This document shows, in pieces, positions 44,801 to 58,761 of a stretch of DNA of 64,000 nucleotides. The notes under the pieces were generated by a model that saw nothing but the letters and a program-made list of their open reading frames with translations, did not search any database and was not told where the DNA came from. Within the stretch, counting starts at the first letter, position 1. The number at the start of each line of letters is the position of its first letter. Source of the stretch: Watersipora subatra (lineage: Eukaryota > Bryozoa > Gymnolaemata > Cheilostomatida > Watersiporidae); NCBI RefSeq assembly GCF_963576615.1, contig NC_088711.1:1240001-1304000 (forward strand), given 5' to 3'. The position numbers were made by a program, and so were the translations under genes.

Positions 44801-45479
44801 ATACATGGCAATTGATATTGTACTATTACTTGAAAGAATCTGGTGTAAAGTAATAAGGCCAGTTTACTTATGGGTAAAAAGTGCAGACACAGATGGGCAA
44901 AGTTGGTGTGACTCTCAGCAACCAATCTATAGCAATATAACAGATTTGAACGAGCCTATCGAGAGTGAGTATGCGTGGAGTAAGGAAATGTATGAATAAG
45001 TGAGGCACACTATGGAGAGCAAAGATGGAGACTTAAGAAACAACATTATTTTAGTATGAGTGGTCACAGTGTAAAGTTACAGAAATGGAGCATGTCTAAC
45101 CAAAAGGGATGAACTCCATCTAAGAAGTATTTAAACCCAGAGCTCAGGAGACTCAAAATATCCCAAAAGCTCAAAATATCAGGTGAGTGCACGATGTCAG
45201 CAACATCTCACCTGGCTTTGGAGCCTGTTGATATAATCATTCCTTGATGATATTAACGATCCCTAAATATAAAAAAATGTTGTAAAAGAGACGTATCAAG
45301 AACAACATAAATTAAGTCAAGTTAAAACTGAATATTTTTCCATAATAATTATTATTTTATACATATGGAATGATTATTCAGCACTCTATGCAAACATTTC
45401 TTGTAGAACAGATGAGTTGACTACAAAGTAAATTGGTATAACTCGGTGTAAATCAAAGAGTTTTTTAGTACTAATAAGT

Positions 45480-45511
<32 letters not shown>

Positions 45512-46480
45512 ACACTATTGATTACTCATCACATCAGTCTGTTTCTCTGCCATACAGACTTCAAATGCGGATGGTGCCTACTGTTTCTTCAACTTGACAA
45601 TTTATATTCTATGCTAAAATGTTCACTTTCAGTTTTATGCCAGCAAAGCCACAGGCAATTTGTTAGTAAATTTACTAGCACCATGCTATACACATAGATC
45701 GTTTTGACATTATCAAGAAAAGAACTTCTAAGTTAGTTTAAAAGCTATAAATTATTAAAATTACATTTAAATAAAAGTACTTCAAAATAAATAATTCTAC
45801 AAATGCTGTGGAGGTCAAGAAAAAGAATGAACATAGAAGTATTTGTCAGACAGAGGGAGTGAACGGATAACAAATATAGGTTTTATTAAGCACCAGGTTG
45901 ATCAGAGATAACAACTATTTAACAGCACATAAAATTGAGCCATATATACAGGATGACCCATTACGCCCGTGAGCATTACATGGACATTTACTAAAACCAA
46001 AACAATTCCTTCTCATTCTCTCACTAGAATGAACAAAAATCTATACGCAATATACCATGATAAACTTTGCACTATTCTATCAAATAAAACTCAAATACTA
46101 TAATAAAATGAAAACTTCAATTGGTCTAAGCAAAAAATGAGGAGTGACAGTAATTTTTCGGGTAGAATACTATGCCTATGGCCGACACAACGCATGTGCA
46201 GCATTTTGAAAAAGGTAGCAATTTGCATCAAACCCATCTCATAAAATAGGACCTTTAAAATGTCAGTATTTCTAGATATATAATAACATTAGGAGAATTA
46301 AGTTTTCCTAATTCTGGTTAAACTATATCCTAATGGTAATTAATACTAGTTAGTAATTAATACTAGTTAGTAATAGTTAGTACTATTACTAACAATGTCT
46401 ACATCTTACATCGCTGCTCATTTTATGCTAGAACCAGCTTGGCTAAAACAGGGTGTTACTGCTCACGAACATAATGTGAG
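44801..46480. other. Intergenic DNA upstream of MOB1
   Basis: A 64-codon frame at 44805-44999 and a 72-codon frame at 45479-45697 match nothing I know. A short TA run lies at 45485-45512. Otherwise AT-rich unique sequence. Confidence 0.45.
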
Positions 46481-46482
46481 TA

Positions 46483-49251
46483 CAGGTAGGGGAAACCGGG
46501 GTAGGTTGATCATTAGGGCAGGTTGATCATTGGATTTCTTGCAGCAGGTATAATGTTTATCTCATCAATTATCCTATCTGTATAGTGAAAAACCTTTAAG
46601 GAAAAGGCAAAGGTTAACTCAGCAGATGAAGACATGAGGTAAAAAAATTGAAGCATTTTTTCGGTTTTCACACCTTTGATCTCATATTTGATGCTGACTG
46701 GGTATCCATAACTGGACACAATATTCTTTGTTGAACATTCATATGCTACAATTTATTTTAGCAAGATACATGTTCTAACATGCCAAAATAGTGCATACCT
46801 AGTTTCAATGCAGGTTTTTTAAATTATGAAAATTTTACAAATGGCACGCTGGGACAGGTTGATCATTTGCATTTTAGGACAGGTTGAGCAGTGATCAACC
46901 TGCCCTGTGGTATTTTATTTTTCATGAACAATTATAATGTTACCATCAGGTAGCCCATGATAGACTGATATGGTCATAAAGATAACTGCTCTATTAGCCA
47001 TGTATATCTGCATGCAAAAGATGATTGTATCAAGACAATTTAACCACCAGATAGGGGTCATATGATAAAACCAATGAATTAGGCAAAAAAATCTCTGTTT
47101 TCAGTAACACTGAAGGCCATATTACCTGAAATAAGATAAACTAATTGTTGTTATAAGACTTGTTTGTAATCTTATAGTTCGCAGTCGGTGGTCTAGCATT
47201 TAGAAACAGCCTTCTCCCTTAATTGTTGATGTCCAGTTTTGAACCTCTTTGTTCACACAGTTGTTTGTTAGTGTTGCTTGTCCTTTTGTTAGACAATCAT
47301 ATGTTAGTGACTCTTCACATGTTATGGTGATACTCATTTACTTAGTCTCTCTTCTCTACCTGTGTGGTGACAATAAAGTATGCTTAGCTACAAAATAGCC
47401 CTCAAATTCTATCATTAATTATGCACTTGGTCATTATGTCAATTCTCTTGATTCTCGATAATCGCTCATCTCATGTTAGCATTCAGATGATCTCAAAGGC
47501 TAAAGAGAATGAAACAGTAATGCTCACAATACTACCCCATACAAGCCATCAACTCCAACACCTAGACGTTTCGATATACGGACCGCTCAAAGCATACTAT
47601 AACCAAGCAGCTGATGATTGGATGCGCAATAACCATGGCCAAACCATTCAGATTTTCAATGTTAGTGAGTTCATCAAGGATGCTGCCATAAACGCCATGA
47701 CCACTCGGAATATTCTGTCAGGGTTTCAAACCACAGGAATAGACTTTTTAAATTCTGGTATTTTTAAGGAGCCTGATTTCGTAGCTGCAGAAATCATGGA
47801 CAGACCTGAGCCGGATAATGCATATATAACATCAAGTAGATGTTACAAATACGATACGCCTTTCGTCTCAACATCTAATTTTTTGAATTCTAATCTCAAC
47901 ATCTACTTCAGAAGTCCACGCTACCCCTCTGTGGGCATAGAGATATCGACCGGTGAAGACCAGAGCAATAAATATGTTTCTCCCTCGGATCTATTTCCAG
48001 CGGCCAAAGCTGGGCCCCCCAAAATAAGGGAGCGTAACAGAGATCGAACACCCTTACTGACTGACACCCTAATGAAGCCACAGCTAGAGGCCGAGGCAGC
48101 ACAAAGGGCTTGACCAGCCAGTTGCTCAGCTGGGAAAAACAAAGTGAAGAGAAGCAAGATATCAAAAGCTCCTGAGTCATCAGATACAGAACCAGAAATA
48201 GAGTGTCGTAACCTAAAAGATGAGGAGGAGGCTGATGTTATCCCAAATTTCAATGTAAGGGTTGGCGACTATGTGTTGGTCAAGGTATACGATAAAACAC
48301 GAAACCGATATAAGAAGTATTTATCGGTAGTGGCTATGATAGAAAGTGATGGAGATCTGTTCGTAACCTTCTTGAAATTCTACAACCGAAGAAGATTGGG
48401 TTGTTGGCTCTGAAGTTATGAGAGTTCTCCCAGAACCAATTGTAGGTAATCGTTTTGTGAAATTCCCTGAGGATGTTGATGCCGACTAAACTATCCATAA
48501 ATGACAGTCATTGTTTTGTTACACATAGTTATTGCACGGACATGCAGAACCGTTTTAGTTTATCTGCTTACTAACCTGTGAAGAACAGGAGTACTGATTC
48601 ATTAACAAACATTGAAAGTTTTCAACTCTCTTGTATCTCGATGTTTTATGTTCGCTTTTACCAATAATTACATAAATGTTGAATAAGTGCTTTTATTAGT
48701 TAGAAATTCTACTAGTTACATAGAAAGAACAGTTTAATTCTGCTAATTCCTCACTTTTCTGAAAACCACAGGGTAGGTACTTCTTGGTGACTTTTTAGTT
48801 CAATTATTTTACATTCAGTTTCTTTTTCGTTACTGAGTGAGTAGCCCTGGCTTGATTGGCTACTAAATTTTTTATGTTATTGTGTATTCTCATGAAAATG
48901 TGCAGTTATATGACTAAGATTCACTAAAATGCGCCAAAAACATAAATTTGGTTGTGAGTGTTTCAAAAATGCTCAAATTCAAGTTTAGCTCAACCTGCCC
49001 CATGTATGATCAACCCGCCCCACACCAATGCTCAACCCACCCCATGTGTGATCAACCTGCCCCGTTTTTGTCGGGCCACTTCTTTCATCATGGTTTGGTA
49101 CCAGTTGATTCTTAACATCAATGACTTCAATGGTAGCTAGTCACATATACTCTGCATCTTTTTCCCAATTTTTAAGTCGTTTGATCTATTGGGTGAGAAC
49201 TTATGAGACTTTGTCAAAACAGCGCTCAACCTACCCCGGTCTCCCCTACTG
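46483..49251 (+). mobile_element. Decayed pogo/Tigger-type DNA transposon
   Basis: The left terminus CAGGTAGGGGAAACCGGGGT and the inverted right terminus (revcomp CAGTAGGGGAGACCGGGGTA) bound 2.77 kb. A TA precedes the left end; the right flank reads TG, so the duplication has mutated. Additional GGGCAGGTTGATCA-type motifs recur in both subterminal regions. It encodes the C-terminal part of a DDE transposase. Confidence 0.85.
47421..48490 (+). pseudogene. Tigger/pogo-like DDE transposase, C-terminal part, broken
   Basis: LLILDNRSSHVS (catalytic-D strand) and PHTSHQLQHLDVSIYGPLK, then GFQTTGIDFLN, are diagnostic of the DDE_1 domain of Tigger/jerky/pogo transposases. The N-terminal helix-turn-helix and the first catalytic Asp are absent upstream. 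A TGA at 48111-48113 interrupts the frame, which then continues in the same register with a VGDYVLVKVYDK motif typical of the C-terminal tail. A frameshift near 48390 precedes the final segment ending at about 48489. Not functional as it stands. Confidence 0.85.
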
Positions 49252-50340
49252 TGCGCGTAGTACCAGTGGTTGTACCTACTGATACCGTTACAAATTTAAT
49301 AAAAAATATTAACATGATAACAATTATATAACACAATTGTTACTAATAACTCACGTATACGGAACTATTTCATCAATATAATATGGCTTCGCATACAAAG
49401 TAAGTTGCTCCCAATATCACTCGATAATCTACTGAAGCAATAAATATTCTTTTTTACAACTCGATGCGTAGCGGACCAACTTCTTATTATCTACGTAACG
49501 GGTTAGCTTGCATTTCTCCGTTTCGCGTTAATAATTGACGCTAAAATAGAACTAACGAATTAAAAGAAAGAAGCCTTCGATGTTTTGTCTCAATTGGTTC
49601 ATGGGTGCTCCGCAAATGTACTGAAAAGTGCATAAGACAGTTTCCTACGTCTATGGTATTTACATTCCAATGTATCTTTTCACAACATCGTTGAGTTATG
49701 AACCGAATTTTTAAGGAGTTGTTCCTGTACGTACGCATTACAACAGATGGTAGACAATCCCTTAATTTTTCACCTATAGTATAGCTCGCGGAGTCACGAT
49801 CAACCAAGGAAATAGCCAAAACAATCTAGGCATATTGTGAAGGACGGTGGTCTCTTACTGACATAATGCTTTGATATAATTTCATTAACTTTTGTCATTT
49901 TGTAATGGGATTATCTGATTCAAGTCAGGTACTCGTACTTGCTATAGGATAATCATGAAGACTGATACAACCTGCATCACAGATCTGATTGCCTGCGACT
50001 AAACTGGCAATACCAGACTGCATCTAGGATGAACTTGAGCATGCTGTTGAAACAAAATAAAATACCCAACAAATAGGTAGTCTGACTAGACTTCCCAGAA
50101 AGAGAGTCGGGGCCACACTCAATGGCGGATATAGATAAGCTTGATACTAGATGAAGACGCCAATATGTTTTGACCTGTTTCTGCCTGCTAGAGTACATCT
50201 TTGTTACTCTGAGAGAGAAGCTCTAGTAATGCAAAAGCTTGTGTTCCTTGATACTTTTTGCTTCAATTCTCATGAAAATGGCACAAATTAATAATAATCT
50301 TAGCATCAAAGATCGCCTGACCTAAAAAAGAAAATGAAAA
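49252..50340. other. Intergenic DNA, nothing recognised
   Basis: Short frames on the - strand (49541-49819, 49977-50198) have no recognisable motif. Part of it may be the eroded 5' end of the LINE that follows. Confidence 0.4.
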
Positions 50341-50344
50341 CGGA

Positions 50345-53254
50345 ACAAACCCAATCGTAGTGAGTTACAGGATCATGACTGTGTGCTTGCCACCAAAGAG
50401 CAACACGTCCTCGTCTATTCTAAGCGTCTATGACAAGCGTCTATGCTTCCACTATGACAAATTCTGTCGAAGCCAAGGAGGGCTTTCACCATCAGCTGAG
50501 ATGTGTAATAAAAAGCATTCCTGACACGGATAAGCTGCTCTTTGCAGATAACTTTAATAGAAGGGTGAGATGTGAACACCAGAGTTGGTAAATAGTTATT
50601 GAATATCAAAGTCTTGGAAAATGTAACTCTAACAGAGTAAACTTCTTGCTTTCTGCTCGGAGCATAATCTCATAATCTCATAATCTCCAACACTAACTCC
50701 TACCATCGCCTACCACCAAATCCTACAGATATCCTAATAGATAACAAGCCACTCACTCTCTGTAAAGATTTCAAATACCAGATAGTACACAACCGTGTAG
50801 CCAACTGAGCTAAGTGTAATGTACACAGAGCTGTAATCTTAAAATTCTCAATATATGGAGCTGAGACTAGGATAGTGTACCAAACGGAAGGGAGAAGACT
50901 ACAAGCAGTCACGATGAGACAACTACGCGGCATAATGAATCTCATCTGGAAAGATCATAGATATAGTAAACCCTAAATTGGCGAATAGCTATCATTACAA
51001 TGGAGCAAAAGTGAGGCTTATAATTGGCTGTTGTTCTCACGACGTTACGTCGCAGTGATGCGCATCACAGCATCAGAGCCTTCAATTGAGCAATGAGTTT
51101 AGCAGTGAAAGCATGCTTTTCATACTAGTTTTTAAGTCATAATCGTCACAATAAGACCAAATTCTTAGTGAAATGTCACTAGAGGTGACTACAACACCTC
51201 ATGTATATCCAGAATTGCCCATAACAAGACGGAACTTGAACTGAAAGCAAGAAGTTCTAAACAATATCATAAACTCTCTATGCCAATTAAAGACACTAAG
51301 CGGAAAGCTGCTAGTGGAAAATAATAGGAAACCTTCATCATTGGTTCTGACTCGGCAGAAAAATCTGTACATGGTATTGCTCAATATCTTTTCAGCAACT
51401 ACCCTTACATCAACTACTTCCTAATCTTTAAAGGTTGACTTGCAACAAAATTCACATTACAGTTATTTGGTATCAAAAGATTCACCATGTCTTACTCTGT
51501 TGTGTTGTAGGTGCAGAATATGTGGAAATGTGATTACATGCTCTTAAAGGCTATAGTCTTACAAGTCCGCCTTTAAGATCAACCAGGATCACATTGATAT
51601 TCTGTTTTCCAAGATACGATTCAAGGGTGGCTATAACAATAAAGCGGATGTGCAGTGCTTTAGATCTGCACTTCGAGCACTGCTCATAAAAGCGGATATC
51701 ACACCAAGTCCTAATGCTAGCTGTAATGATCTGGATGTAATCGCTATACATGTATTAAAATCAGAATACACTATGCCGCTTCAAAGCAGGAATCTAGTTC
51801 AACCAACCTTAGACAAAAATATCTCGTTTAGATATTTTCAGTCATGTTTAATGGGTGTTTAATACAGTGGTCCAGCTTAACTGCTTCTAAATCTCATTTG
51901 ATTCATAAGTTTGTTATTAGTTTAATTTTTATTTGGTCACTCTTTGTATTATCAACGAGATAGAAGCTTCTAAATTATTGCTATTATCCATTACCATGTG
52001 TGTAAGATTCTTGTCTTTCTCATCCAAAGTCAGTTTTATATATTATCAATAAAGTATGCAATCTCACATGCACAAACTATGGAAAAATTTAGCAGTTTTT
52101 GGTGTTAAATCAATAGGAGTCCATAGATCAGCTAATTCGCTTTACACATCACCATGACGTTGCGTTGCGCTAATTACAGTATAGGCCTCACTTGTTTTGA
52201 TTATTCGCATATCTAGGGTTTACGCATATTAGGGTTTGTCGTATAGTTTCACAGTGTCTCGCGACCAACAGAAGCGTATACGGGAGCTCGCTCGATTCCA
52301 AACAAACAGGCCACGCCTACTATTTTTATATAAGTTATAACGGAGAAGCTGCAACATTAATCAACAAAAACTACTCCCATTAGCAGCCACTCTAAAATTG
52401 ATTGTTGTATTATGAACCATTTGAAAAAAAAACAAAATTTCCTACAAAACGCTGCTAATAATGTTTTTGTAAAAACGTAAAGTAAATGCAAAAAAGAGCG
52501 GTATCGACAGCGAGGTATGAATATTCCATTAGAGATCAGTATGTCGATCGGGTTTGTTTGGAATCGGACGTTTTTGTTTCCGGTTTTGGTCGCAAGACTT
52601 TTTAAAGCTATATGACTCTGACAGTACAGAGCTGTATAACTTCACAGAGTTTTGCTGCTAACGGATGCGTATATCGGAGCTCGCACGGCTCCAAACAAAT
52701 AGGCCGCGCCCACTATTGTTTTATATAAGTTATAATGGAGATGCCGCAACACTAACCAACAAAAATTACTCTCATTGGCAGTCGCTCTGAAATTGATTAT
52801 TGTATTATACACCATTTGAAAGAAGACAAATTTTCCTACAAGAAGCGACAAATAATTTTTTGTAATAAAATAAAGTAAATGCAAAAGCGTGAGATGTTGA
52901 GAGCGAGGTAAGAATATTTCATTAGAGCTCAGTATGTCGATCGGGTTTGTTTGGAATCAAGCGTTTTTGTTTCCGGCTTTTGGTCACGGGACTCTGTGGA
53001 ACTATACGGCTCTGGGGTTTACTATATCAATGGGAAAGATAAAGTCAAAAGTACCAAGGTCTGAAGAAGAGCTGGGCCTCCCATCTATTAGATGAATAAG
53101 GCCTGAGATGAGACAAGTGCACAGAATGGCTAATGAGCGGTTGCCAAGACAACTATTACATTCACAACTCTACAAAGGAGAGAGAAATCAGGGTAGACTC
53201 AGGCTGAGATACAAAGATGTAGCCAAGTGTAACATGAAGTTGAGGGAACTAGCA

Positions 53255-53260
<6 letters not shown>
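50345..53260 (+). pseudogene. Collapsed LINE: endonuclease fused to RT C-terminus, interrupted by a transposon
   Basis: Three blocks of a non-LTR retrotransposon ORF2 occur in order. First, endonuclease-like sequence (about 50365-50660) with RIMTVCLPPKSN, IPDTDKLLFADNFN and a GKCNSN motif. Second, immediately after it, reverse-transcriptase C-terminal sequence (about 50690-50960) with LKFSIYGAETRIVY and a RRLQAVTMRQLRGIM stretch. Third, the ORF tail (about 53040-53260) with RMANERLPRQLLHSQL and RLRYKDVAKCNMKLREL. The RT core is deleted between blocks 1 and 2. A TA-flanked element (50964-53024) separates blocks 2 and 3. Several stops and frameshifts. The type resembles LINEs often mis-annotated as craniofacial development protein 2-like. 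Confidence 0.75.
50964..53024. mobile_element. TA-flanked TIR element inserted in the LINE
   Basis: The short termini TAGTAAACCC and GGGTTTACTA are bordered by TA (50962-50963 and 53025-53026). The right part contains a 391-bp tandem duplication (about 52262-52652 and 52653-52990) with the GTATGTCGATCGGGTTTGTT motif in both copies. The left part contains a solo AGGTTGACTTGC end of the TTAA MITE family at 51432-51555. No transposase. Confidence 0.6.
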
Positions 53261-53699
<439 letters not shown>

Positions 53700-56500
53700 C
53701 GTGATTAGCACATCAAATTGCTTACTAATGGAGTTTTTTAGCTTACTGTATTCCAGATTGCAGTAATATAAACTAATTGCTGTTTTATTATACATGTAGA
53801 CTGCATATTGGATGTTTGCTTCCTAAGTATCAATTATAAAATACATGGGTTGTTAGAAAGCAACTAGTCTCTAAATGGTGCTCAAACATACTCAGATATT
53901 CTAGAAGATGCTCCCCTCTCAATATATCCATAGTGAGTTGTCCATTACCTGCAGGGTAGCTTTCGAGCAAGTGGTGGCTGGCTCCATAGACATGTTGGTC
54001 TAAGTCAAGTCACTGACTTCAATAAGAACTTTACTTGATAGAGCTCCCACCGCTGAAAAGTGACTGCAAAACTGCAGATTGCAACTTACTTTAGGTAAGA
54101 GAAAAAAAGCCCGCCTCATTAGTAGCCTTAGGATCTCAGCTGTACATACGTATATGACGAAAAACTATCTTCTCTCATTGTGATATCTGGGAGATTGGGC
54201 GATGAACTCCTACAGTTCACATCAGAGAATGCTGCGGTTCAATACCTGCTTTACAATGGAAGTGTTAACTCAAAAAGCCAATTCTGAAATTGCAGATATT
54301 TTCTGAGTGAAATCAGGAAAGCTCAAAACTAAGTGTGGTAGTTCAAACAAGTTTAGCGCTTACTTTCTCATTGGCTATTTTTCAGTTATTAAGCCTATCA
54401 GCACTAACACAATGTTGATATAAAGTCTAGTGGAATACATGAAAATGCATAGCGAGATGATGAACCATTTCAAAGAATAATATTTTTCATCTTTATCCAA
54501 AAATATTATTGATCCCGCAAAGAATGGTCAGCATATTGCTTGCAACTTTGCAGTTGTCTCATCCTGGCTCAGAATTGCGCAATTACACCACCCTTATCTC
54601 TTTACTAGTACCCAGTAGGGTGTGATAAAGCATAATGCTAGATATGCATCTATTCAGCCAGAAGTGCTTCAGCGGGTTTAGAGCAAATTTAACCTTTCTT
54701 AGGTTAATGACTCTTAGAAACATGAAACTAGTTATCCGTAGCAGAGAAGTGAGAACTTGTTTAGCCCTGTATAAAGTGCAATAAAATTGTAATCTATCTT
54801 TTAATATTTTCCGCAATTCTTGAATGGAAGAAACACAAATGCTTCCATGTATAAGACTTACAAATGGTCACCGGTTTGATTATCAAAATAGTACCTCACA
54901 CCATATCATTGGGACCCAATAGTTTGCATGCTGTATTTAATCTTCTGTTTTACTTCAATTTGTAATGTTAAACCGTGGGCTGTATATAATCAGGATACCT
55001 CCATCTTCTCTTCTCACAAACTGTGGTCCGATACTAACTGTTCTAGCTTTTTTTTGGATCAGAGTCTATGGATATAAGTTAAAGTTTACACAGATCATCA
55101 TAAAGTAGGTGGGTGCTGGCTTTACAGAGTGTGGCCAGCAGAGAATCCGCACTTGTTATAAAAACAACAAATTTTTATGAGAAATAATATTCTCCTAAAA
55201 AGCGGGTCGGAACACCTTTTGGCCCTCTTCATGGCAGTGCCTCTTATCTCTTGCTAGTTGACGATTCTTCAAGGCATTGCTGCACTTTTTCACTAACATA
55301 TATAATACACCGTGAAACAATATAATATAATACAATATCATATCACATAAGATGGAATAAAGCAAGTGATTTAAATGGTACAATATAAAACAATACAGCA
55401 TTGTGTAATAAAATAGGATACGTTACTACATCATATAATATATGACATGTAATATATTACATAATAAGGGCAAAGGCTGTAAAACAGTTAAAATAAAAAA
55501 TTAAAAAAGGTCAAAGGTGGCTGATATCCCAATCTTATTTAATGATGGATACTTTTTTGGGTTAATATAAAATTTTCAAAAGCTGTGCATGTTTTTCTGT
55601 ATTTTATATCTACTTAATGAGGTGCCTAACAATACTAAATGTTAAAAACTTGAACTAACAAAAGTGATCTCAGATAAATGATTGTTATTTAAAAAATTAT
55701 AAGAATGCTCAGGCATACAACTCCAGATCACGGTAAGAATATACTTGTAATCTTGTAGTAGATAAATATTAACTGAGAGCGATGTGATAGCATTTCTGAA
55801 TATAGCAGGGTTATGCGAGCAGTGCTGTAGAAATGGATAGATCTATGAATAGATCTATTCATTTAGTACTAAGGAATTGAAGTACTAAATGGATAGATCT
55901 GTGAATAAATCTATCCATTTAGTACTTTAATTCCTTTACATATAACCCTTATGATGCAAAGTACCTATACGCCTAAAAATTAATGAATGTTTTCAACATT
56001 AACAATGCAAAAAATGACGAACTATATTGTAATAAAAACTTAAAAAGGGTGCTTTGTGCAAAACAAACACCTAACAACAGAGCATTCTATTAATTTCTGA
56101 GGATTGATCTGATTTAGCTTTGCAGTGAGAGAGTGTGTTAAGTAGCTAATGCTAATTACTACTAGATGACAGGGTTGGGCTGCAGATTTAACACCACATA
56201 TCTCCCATTTCACAACCCCACTCCAATGTGTCTCCCCTTTCCTGAATATTTTATTACTGCATACCTCCATCATCGCGATTACTCCGTAACCACAGTTCTC
56301 CATCTCCTTTATCACGCCATTCCTTTACAACATCTCTTTAACCAAGCCTCTTTAGCCCCATCACCTTAAGCAAACTTCTTCAATCTCATCTTAAGCCCAC
56401 TTTCTCCACCCTTTCTCTACCAGACCTCATTCTTTAGACCTTCTCAAGACTTCCATATTTCTACTTTACGGCTCAACGTTTTCAAATTACCACACGTTTG
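53700..56500. other. Intergenic DNA, no gene recognised
   Basis: Holds a tRNA/SINE-like patch near 54180-54265 (GCGGTTCAATACC as a possible B box), AT-rich ATAATATA-type sequence at 55300-55450, and a small palindrome around ATAGATCTATT at 55835-55930. No convincing exon. Confidence 0.4.
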
Positions 56501-56501
56501 C

Positions 56502-57687
56502 TCCACACCTCCCTCCTTGGTGGTTAACGCTCATGCTCAACATCTCCCTCCTTGGTGGTTAACGCTCATGCTCGACATCTCCCTCCTTGGTGGTTAACGC
56601 TCATGCTCGACATCTCCCTCCTTGGTGGTTAACGCTCATGCTCGACATCTCCCTCCTTGGTGGTTAACGCTCATGCTCGACATCTCCCTCCTTGGTGGTT
56701 AACGCTCATGCTCGACATCTCCCTCTTTGGTGGTTAACGCTCATGCTCGACATCTCCCTCCTTGGTGGTTAACGCTCATGCTCGACATCTCCCTCCTTGG
56801 TGGTTAACGCTCATGCTCGACATCTCCCTCCTTGGTGGTTAACGCTCATGCTCGACATCTCCCTCCTTGGTGGTTAACGCTCATGCTCGACATCTCCCTC
56901 CTTGGTGGTTAACGCTCATGCTCCACATCTCCCTCCTTGGTGGTTAACGCTCATGCTCGACATCTCCCTCCTTGGTGGTTAACGCTCATGCTCGACATCT
57001 CCCTCCTTGGTGGTTAACGCTCATGCTCGACATCTCCCTCCTTGGTGGTTAACGCTCATGCTCGACATCTCCCTCCTTGGTGGTTAACGCTCATGCTCGA
57101 CATCTCCCTCCTTGGTGGTTAACGCTCATGCTCGACATCTCCCTCCTTGGTGGTTAACGCTCATGCTCGACATCTCCCTCCTTGGTGGTTAACGCTCATG
57201 CTCCACATCTCCCTCTTTGGTGGTTAACGCTCATGCTCGACATCTCCCTCTTTGGTGGTTAACGCTCATGCTCGACATCTCCCTCCTTGGTGGTTAACGC
57301 TCATGCTCCACATCTCCCTCCTTGGTGGTTAACGCTCATGCTCGACATCTCCCTCCTTGGTGGTTAACGCTCATGCTCCACATCTCCCTCCTTGGTGGTT
57401 AACGCTCATGCTCGACATCTCCCTCCTTGGTGGTTAACGCTCATGCTCGACATCTCCCTCTTTGGTGGTTAACGCTCATGCTCGACATCTCCCTCCTTGG
57501 TGGTTAACGCTCATGCTCGACATCTCCCTCCTTGGTGGTTAACGCTCATGCTCGACATCTCCCTCCTTGGTGGTTAACGCTCATGCTCCACATCTCCCTC
57601 CTTGGTGGTTAACGCTCATGCTCGACATCTCCCTCCTTGGTGGTTAACGCTCATGCTCCACATCTCCCTCCTTGGTGGTTAACGCTG
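56502..57687. repeat. 35-bp satellite, about 34 copies
   Basis: The unit CATCTCCCTCCTTGGTGGTT plus AACGCTCATGCTCGA is highly uniform, with CTCGA/CTCCA and CCTTGG/CTTTGG variants. The array ends abruptly at GGTTAACGCTGGG. Confidence 0.97.
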
Positions 57688-58760
57688 GGTATTTCCTTCG
57701 TCACATTAATCTAGTGCTCGTTTATCGTGATGAAAATCTTCCTTCAGGCTGTTCTTCATCCCCACAAACCAATCACAGTTTTTATATTTATACCGAGATT
57801 AAGTTATCGTCAAAACTACTAGTAGTTGTGATCTGCATCGACTGATTCAGTTGTTGATGCCTTGAAATGATCCTTTGAGGTAATAACTCTAGGTACTGTT
57901 TGTTAATTTTTATAGGCGATGACGGCCATGTTTTTGTACGCTCTTTTGTAGTCATTTTGAAAGTTTGATGCCATTGACTACACCAACATCAGCCAACTTA
58001 AAACTTTCGTTTCGAACTGTCGGTTTCATTAGAAGCAGGTTTCAAAAAAGATCCTAAACCTTTCATATTTCTAGCTGAACTGTTGGAAACAGAATTAGCG
58101 GCTCAAGCTCTGCAAAACATAAAACCATATCTGTACAGAATAATACAACGCCAATGTAAAACTGAGACAGTCATGTCAAAATACAACACTTTCCAAATCA
58201 AAGACTCATACGCAATTTTATCTGAAAACCTCTCCGATAGGTGGTTTTTTGATTTGAGAATAATTGAATTATTTAGCAGCAAAATTATTTATGTATTCAA
58301 CCATTTGTGAACAGAAGATCAATAAATTGGCTGTTTTGATTTACACCAACAAGTTGAACACTAAATCTCAGAAACTTATCTATCTGCCAACTACCATGTG
58401 AACAATAAATAAGCTGCTTGCGCTGTGCTACCTGCGCTGTGCTACCTGCGCTATACAACTTGGGCTAACCAAACTACACATATTAACTGAGTTATTATAG
58501 TATTATCTCTGCTAGCCTTATCGTATTTAAGAGGACGATTCAACATGTACAGAAACTTTTCAATCAAGGAGTGTTTAGTGGAATCATATCCTATCGTACA
58601 GTATTTCATTTTTCTATATAGGCTCTCTGCATCTTAATTCGCTTGTTCCAATGCTTTACTAGCTGATGGTACTCGGAGAGAAGGTTTGATCATATCATGA
58701 AATCTTTTACAGACAATTCAGCTGCTGGGCCAGTTGAGAACTTTTGCTTCAAACTAAAGT
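57688..58760. other. Region upstream of the OTU-like gene
   Basis: A 75-codon + frame at 58083-58310 matches nothing known. A short CTACCTGCGCTGTG duplication is at 58425-58455. Otherwise AT-rich. Confidence 0.4.
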
Positions 58761-58761
58761 A

